In this document: positions 58,516 through 64,000 of the stretch, piece by piece
Numbering within the stretch: the first letter of the stretch is position 1
Layout of the letters: the number at the start of each line of letters is the position of its first letter
Assembly: GCF_027595985.1 (NCBI RefSeq)
Contig: NC_073305.1
Location: forward strand, 105,645,535 to 105,709,534
From: Sorex araneus
Lineage: Eukaryota > Chordata > Mammalia > Eulipotyphla > Soricidae
Length of the DNA: 64,000 nucleotides
Direction of reading: 5' to 3'
Position numbers and translations under genes: made by a program
Notes under the pieces: model-generated
Told to the model about the DNA's origin: nothing
What the model saw: the letters and a program-made list of their open reading frames with translations, nothing else
The model's database searches: none

Positions 58516-58663
58516 AAGAGTCAATCACTGTTTCCAGTGATTGACTATGGGACACCAAGTGAATAAATACACAGTGATAATATGTATTCATATATAACTT
58601 TATACTTAGGGCTAACTATCTTTTAGTATACTTGTATTAATAAATCAATTCAAACTTAAAATC

Positions 58664-58912
58664 TTTCACTGTCACTGTCATCCCATTGCTCATCGATTTG
58701 TTAGAGCGGGCACCAGTAACATCTCTTATTGTGAGACTTATTGTTACTGTTTTTGGCATATCTAATACACCACGGGTATCTGGCCAGGCTCTGCTGTGCG
58801 GATGCAATACTTTCGGTAGCTTGCCAAGCTCTCCGAGAGGGGCGGAAGAATCGAACACAGGTCAGCTGCGTAAAAGGTGAACGCCCTACTGCTGTGCTAT
58901 CACTCTAGCCCA
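58664..58912 (-). mobile_element. SINE-B, complete
   Basis: (CACTGT)2 at the left, full 3' module, tRNA head at the right ending 'gctatcactctagccc'. A short aaaatct repeat lies at both edges. Confidence 0.95.
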
Positions 58913-59024
58913 AAATCTGTGAAATTTTAAAATATGGATATTATAGTGATTCTAAGTGTTGGTTAATAAGCTATTTTTTAATTTCTGGAAGAAAAGTAAA
59001 TGGTTCTAAATGTTGACTTTCATT
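58913..59024. other. Unassigned
   Basis: Short AT-rich spacer. Confidence 0.4.
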
Positions 59025-59195
59025 GATGGAGAGATGGTATAGGGGTTAATTCGATTATTATGCAATTGGCTGACCCTGGTTTGAGCCCTGAACATACAGT
59101 CCCCAAATCATGCCAGATATGATCACTGAACATAGAGTCAGGAATAAGCCATGAACACTGCTAGGCATAGCTCCCATACAAAACACGTCTCTGCA
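59025..59195 (+). mobile_element. Eroded SOR-type SINE
   Basis: 'gatggagagatggtataggg', 'ctgaccctggtttgagccct', 'catagagtcaggaataagcc', 'actgctaggcatagctccca'. Confidence 0.75.
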
Positions 59196-59454
59196 TCTCC
59201 TTTATAAAACTGAATATACACATTGACTCAGAAATATCAGCATTATTTATTCAATACCAAAAGAAGCATATGACAACAAAAAGGCCTACATAAGAGTGCT
59301 CATAATGGTATTTACATAGCATTCAAAACCATAATCACAACTCAAATATACACAAGAGGCATATTAATAAATTATAGTTTATATACTCAATTTTTATAAT
59401 ATTTCTAAGTAATAAGAAAAATATGAACTATTTCTAAACATAACAGGTAATAAT

Positions 59455-59570
59455 TTGTGTGTGCAGGTGATGGAATCATACCCAGTTGGTACTATGCATC
59501 CAGGTTTAAACTAGGTCTGTCATGAGCAAGGCAAGCACCATAACCACCATCCCCAGCCCAACAGGTCAGA
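59455..59570 (-). mobile_element. Eroded SOR-type SINE
   Basis: Reversed and partial: 'gtttaaactaggtctgtcat', 'gagcaaggcaagcaccataa', 'ccccagccc'. Confidence 0.55.
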
Positions 59571-59847
59571 ATATTTTTTAATGTCAAAGAATCCAGGCAT
59601 AAAAGAATATGTGTTCTATCACTCCATTTCTGTAGTTTTAGTATAGGCAAAACCATGGTATGTAACAGAAATAAGAAAAGTGCTTCCTTCTATGTGTATA
59701 GAAAAGATTGTCTGGGTTGATAGATGGGTTGATAGAAAGTGGGAAGTTTTTGAGACCACAGATACCCTCTAAATCATGCTACAAATAGAAAGTTAGCAAA
59801 TGTAAACATTTGTCACCATGATTCATTAACCTTAGATATAAGAATTG
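59571..59847. other. Unassigned
   Basis: AT-rich, nothing recognised. Confidence 0.4.
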
Positions 59848-59862
59848 TGAGATAGAAAAAGA
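59848..59862. repeat. Target-site duplication of the 59863 element (left)
   Basis: tgagatagaaaaaga is repeated perfectly at 60845-60859. Confidence 0.92.
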
Positions 59863-60844
59863 GGGAGATGCTCCGGACCCCAAAGTGAGCCGATAACACC
59901 AGGATGCCCCAGACAGAGAAGGTGCTGTCTCCCCACATTTTCTAGATGGAATCCCGGCAACACTGAGCTTCTACTAACATGGTTCCAATATGTCGGGACC
60001 AGGACTATTTCTCCAAACCGCACAGCTTTTGCCAAGCAATCTTTCCTGATATACCAAAAGAAAAAAAAAAACGCTCAGGAACGGCTCCTCCGCCCCTGAA
60101 TGGCCATAATCCCACAGGCACACAAATCAATCTCGGAACATAGTGGCTGTTGGCAGATATACTCCTGAGCTATGAACTAAGCTACAACCCCATTCCTTTT
60201 CCACTTTGTGACAGCATGGCGACTGCCACCTTTCAGAGCCAATTTGACAGAGAGGTAGGAGCTTGCAGTGATGGGGCATGTGGGAAATCTTGCGATGGGG
60301 TGGAGGGGGGCAGAACTGGCTCTGCTCCCCACCCAAATAAGACCCTCAAGCGGCTGCCCATGAGCAGCTCCTCCACTCCTAACAGCCATGATCCCAGAGG
60401 CACACAAACCAATCTCTGAACGCAGCAGCTGCTGGCAGAAATACCTCTGAACTTCATTACTAAAATACCAGAATTCCAAAACTGCACGGCTGCTTTTGCG
60501 ACCATGCAACATCATATGCTCTTCATTATCAGCAATAGAAAACAAATGACCTAGTAATGCCTTTTTGTGGCATCAATTTTGGGGGAAAATTCCAAATAAT
60601 AATAATGGGTTTTCTGCCGAGAATGGAATGTAATCAAAGTAAAGAGAGAGTAAAATGAAAATAATCTGCCACACAGACAGGATGTAGAGTGGGAGGGGGG
60701 TATACTGGGGTTCTTGGTGATGGAACATGTGCACTGGTGAAGAGATGGGTGTTTGATCATTGTATGACTGAGACTTAATTCTGAAAGCTTTGTAACTGTT
60801 CTCACTGTGATTCAAGAAAAAAAAAAGAAATAGATTTAAAAAAT
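59863..60844 (+). mobile_element. L1-tailed non-autonomous retroposon, longest copy
   Basis: A 982-bp unit bounded by a perfect 15-bp duplication. Its 5' 600 bases are GC-richer and contain an internal direct repeat of roughly 100 bases (about 60074-60180 and 60351-60460; shared text 'aggcacacaaa.caatctc', then 'gctg.tggcaga'), 277 bases apart. The 3' 350 bases match the other copies: 'attatcagcaatagaaaaca', a G-rich tract, 'catgtgcactggtgaagaga', then an A tail. The short frames within it are not conserved between copies. Confidence 0.92.
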
Positions 60845-60859
60845 TGAGATAGAAAAAGA

Positions 60860-61070
60860 AAGAAGAAAAATGTCTGCAATTGAGGCAGACTTCAGGGGGT
60901 GGGGTGATGGGCTGGGAAAGAAGCTGGGGAATTCTGGAAGGAAAAGTGCACTTGTGAAGGGTAGGTTTTCAAATATTATGTGACCTAAACTCAACTATAA
61001 ACAACTTTGTGATTGAATGGTTGAATGATTGAATATCTCACAGTGATTAAATAACAAAAATTTAAAGATT
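60860..61070 (+). mobile_element. Old L1 3' UTR fragment
   Basis: 'gacttcagggggtggggtga', 'aaaagtgcacttgtgaaggg', 'ctataaacaactttgtgatt', 'cacagtgattaaataa'. Similar to the end of the 54835 L1. Confidence 0.75.
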
Positions 61071-62419
61071 TGTTTTACTTGTATGTAAATTACATCATAG
61101 TAATAAAGTTATCATAAAATAAGATAGTACAATAATGAATATTAATAGATCCAAGGGTTAAAAATGTTCTCACCTCTCTTTTCCTGAGAAGAAAGAAAGA
61201 TGGAAAATGTTTCTTAAAACAACAATACTCATGCTGAAGATTGAATAGGAATGTTCCAATAAAGTAATTTGGGGAAGAAAATTTACAAATTCATGCAAAG
61301 GTATGAATCTAGGGAGACCTGAACTGATTAACAACAGATCATGGCTTAAAAGAAAATGAAATCATCAGAGGCCAGCAATGATGGATTTAGTAGTGTGGAC
61401 AGGGCTTAAACTGTGAGAAGTTTTCTGAGTCAAACTAACAAATTGTTACTTCATACCACAGGTCTTTATTGGGATAATGAAGTCACATAACAACTTTAGA
61501 TTTTTTTTCATCTAACATCATTATTTTATAGTTTCTGACTTTTATTTGTCCTTGGAACTCATAATGACATAATCTGCTTAGTTCTTTTTGGAAAGTTTAA
61601 TGCTTTTATAAATTTGGCCATTTGCAATATCTGGGAAGAGCGTGAAAATAGTGCAGACATAGAAACTTCTCATAAAACTAACACAGAAGCAATAATCTGA
61701 CAAGCCTGTAGTTGGGGAATGTTTTCAGGGAGTGATTTAAAGAGAGTATTCTTTTTATTTTTGTATTTTTGGCCCTGAGGTTACTATTATAGGTTAAAGT
61801 TCAACAATACTAGTTGAAATTGAAAAGTATCTCTTGGAATGGAAAATATGGTTGAAGGAGTTTCTAAGAATCAAAAGGAATATATTAAAAAGACAATTAA
61901 GGCTTACACTCTTAAAATATTGCCAGAAACCCCTAGGTAAGACTCTAGCAATTCAGAAGCCTACTGTTAGAGAATCATCCACATAAGTACTATATGAAAA
62001 TGAAAATTTTCTGATAGAGGAAAACTACTTTTTTCCATGAATCTGAGGATTGCTCATCATAGTTCAGAATATTTCGTCCTATGATTTCATTATTTACGCT
62101 GTCATTATATTTTCCCTTTATGTTTCAAAAGTTCTTACTATTTACAAGTCCTATTGCTTAAAAAAGCCCAATATTGAGAGTGTAGTTAGATAGTGTGTAT
62201 CTAGCATGCCACAGTTCTTAGGATAAACCTCCAGTACAAATATTTTTCTCTTCTCCCCCTCATAGAAAAATGATCACAGTCTGGTAATGCCCTTCAAAGA
62301 TAGGCAGGACAAAAAGTACTTTAATTTCATAAAGTAAAAAATATTAGACCTTTTTTTCTATTCAATAACTGACCCTGCCATATACAACATACTTCTAAAT
62401 CATCTGGCTCCAAAATTAT
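61071..62419. other. Unassigned AT-rich DNA
   Basis: About 1.35 kb with no gene or repeat recognised. Confidence 0.4.
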
Positions 62420-62575
62420 ACTTGAGGGGTCAGGGATGCAGTTCAAATGGTAAAGCACATGTAACACATATATGAAACCCTGGGTTCAATCCCTATGATC
62501 CTCAGGACTGACAGGAATGACCTCACAGCAGTAATAAAAGATCATACTGTCAAAAGCAAAAAATAAACATTGTTA
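62420..62575 (+). mobile_element. Eroded SOR-type SINE
   Basis: 'ggggtcagggatgcagttca', 'ctgggttcaatccctatgat', 'caggactgacaggaatgacc'. Confidence 0.65.
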
Positions 62576-62869
62576 CAGATCTTTACTACATTTTGCTGCT
62601 AGTTTCAACTATGTTTATTTACATTATATCCTATTTTCTGTAATAATCCATACTATGCAATCATGTTTTATACATGGCATCAAACTTTTAATCCCTTTGT
62701 CCTTAGCATTTTGCCCTACTAGACTTTTTAATGAAAGCAATGCTCCAGAAGATGCAATATAATATTCTTATTCTTTCACATCCCATCTACTTGACAAGTT
62801 ATTTGCTTTTCCTTATCTCAAAGTTTTATGGTTACTGAGGGCTGCATCTACAAATATGAAGGGACCTTG
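62576..62869. other. Unassigned
   Basis: AT-rich, nothing recognised. Confidence 0.4.
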
Positions 62870-62955
62870 GAGACTGGGGTCTGATTAAATGAGAAAGTGT
62901 CAGCCTTGCATACAAAGAGACCTGAATTCAATCTCCAGCACAATCAAAAAAACTA
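62870..62955 (+). mobile_element. Eroded SINE head
   Basis: 'ggagactggggtctgattaa', 'gtcagccttgcatacaaaga', 'gaattcaatctccagcac', then A-rich. Confidence 0.6.
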
Positions 62956-63061
62956 AAAAGCAAAGAAAGGACCCTAACAAACAGAGTTTCTAACAGAAAA
63001 TACCACACACTATTTCTATCTTTTTTAACAATTATCGTTTGAAGATATAAACCCATATATT

Positions 63062-63588
63062 AGGCCACTCACCACATGTTCAGATGAGCCTCATGCATGA
63101 AGGAACTGGCAGAAGAACCCAGGTATGCAGGATCCGGGCCGAGATCTCCAAGGCTACTCGGATCGGGACTGGCCTCTTCCACCAAGATTCCCCATTTTTC
63201 AGTAGCTAGGCAGCCACACCCACAAACTGCCCTTGGGGCCATATAATCCCATTAATGGCCAACATCCAGAGACTATGAAACGAAGCTCACAGTCACGGGA
63301 CATCTGATAGCCTACTTCTCCCTCTTGGAGAACCTGGCAAGCTACTGAGAGCTTACTGCCTGCACAGGAGAGCCTGGCAAGCTACCATGGTGTATTCATA
63401 TGCCAAATACAGTAACAATGCTGGGTCTCATTCCCTTGACCCTGAAGAGCCTCTAATGCGGCACTGTTAGAAAGGATGAGTAAAATGAGACTGCTAAATC
63501 TCAGGGCTAGGATTAATCGAGACATTACTGGGCCCACACAAGCAAATCATTGATCAACGGGATGACAGTGATACAGTGATACAGTGAT
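63062..63588 (+). mobile_element. Long SINE-related retroposon, plus strand
   Basis: Reads in its own sense: 'cctcatgcatgaaggaactg', 'gagatctccaaggctactcg', 'aatggccaacatccagagac', 'cttctccctcttggagaacc', 'ggcaagctaccatggtgtat', 'gggtctcattcccttgaccc', 'aaatctcagggctaggatta', 'attgatcaacgggatgacag', ending (TGATACAG)n. Imperfect flanks acccatatattag (about 63051) and acccatatcattag (about 63591) suggest its duplication. Confidence 0.9.
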
Positions 63589-63604
63589 ATTACCCATATC
63601 ATTA

Positions 63605-63884
63605 GTCTATCAAGAGCTCTTTGCTCCTTTTGTTATTATTTTTAATTCTGCCTGTAAAACAACCTGTATATACTTTGTAGAGCACTACTTCTGAGGATAA
63701 GAGAAAACTTCCTCACACACTTGGGGCTCCTCTGAGTATGGACAATTGGACCTATTATCATCAAGACATATTTGTAGGAGAAAAAGTAAAAATTTGATAT
63801 TATACATACATGAAGAATTTTCATGGCTATAAATTACATGAAATGGAGTGATCCAGAGATATATAATCTGGTTAAGAATATAGG
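63605..63884. other. Unassigned AT-rich DNA
   Basis: Nothing recognised. Confidence 0.4.
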
Positions 63885-64000
63885 GACTTATATAGAAGTC
63901 AGAGATATAGAATACTGTACTTGACTTGCATGTGGTGACTCAGGTTTGATCCATAGAACCACGTATGGTTCCTGCAGCCCCACTAGGAGTGATGCTTGAG
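63885..64000 (+). mobile_element. Older SOR-type SINE, cut by the window edge
   Basis: 'agaagtcagagatatagaat', 'ttgacttgcatgtggtgact', 'caggtttgatccatagaacc', 'cactaggagtgatgcttgag'. It runs off the right end. Confidence 0.75.

Noticed and set aside
60127-60545. Overlapping 69-122 codon frames on both strands
   Set aside because: They fall inside the GC-rich part of the L1-tailed retroposon, overlap one another on both strands and are not kept in the other copies.

Overview
The window reads as intergenic or deep-intronic nuclear DNA from a shrew (Soricidae, most likely Sorex or a close relative). The main clue is a dense population of a tRNA-headed SINE with an A-rich tail, which I recognise as the shrew SOR family. 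A second shrew-type SINE, shrew-lineage L1 copies and ordinary mammalian features (a USP15 retrocopy, an 18S rRNA retro-fragment, a solo LTR) agree with this. Base composition is AT-rich. No complete functional protein gene is visible. The only stretch that looks like a working coding exon is 43520-43792, with an acceptor-like site, an open 273-base frame and a donor-like site; I do not recognise its gene.

Layout. 1-8.6 kb: a TG microsatellite, ancient L1 remnants on both strands, and SINEs including a young SOR copy at 6256. 8.6-20.7 kb: a 3' L1 on the minus strand, many eroded SINEs, an antisense 18S rRNA fragment joined to a SOR tail (13723-14002), a degraded coding-like stretch (about 14850-15375), and a complete 660-bp retroposon with an ATC/GAT tail (19311-19970). 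21.5-23.4 kb: a USP15 processed pseudogene on the minus strand with a perfect 19-bp target-site duplication, later hit by a SINE. 24.7-31.3 kb: a nested stack in which an old L1 is split by a solo LTR, AT repeats and two retroposons; a 2.7-kb truncated L1 with a (GAAA)n tract lies in another old L1. 32.8-45 kb: microsatellites, eroded SINEs, an L1-tailed non-autonomous element (36497-37123), an LTR-like relic (41.3-42.1 kb), the candidate exon and a young SOR copy. 45-56 kb: a SOR copy, a 939-bp truncated L1 with a perfect 14-bp duplication, and old L1 pieces. 56.3-61.1 kb: three more copies of the L1-tailed non-autonomous family, one inside an L1 with a twin-priming type 5' inversion. 63.1-63.6 kb: a plus-strand copy of the long SINE-related retroposon.

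How the parts relate. Two mobilisation systems are visible. SOR SINEs and the 0.6-1.0 kb L1-tailed elements end in A-rich tracts; the latter share their 3' end with shrew L1, so L1 is the likely driver. The second SINE (here SINE-B) and the longer GC-rich element share one 3' module ending in short tandem repeats (CACTGT or ATC units read on the minus strand). That style is known from RTE-type LINE partners. SINE-B looks like a tRNA head joined to the 3' module of the long element. This modular set, the L1-tailed family and the chimeric 18S/SINE insert are the most interesting content.
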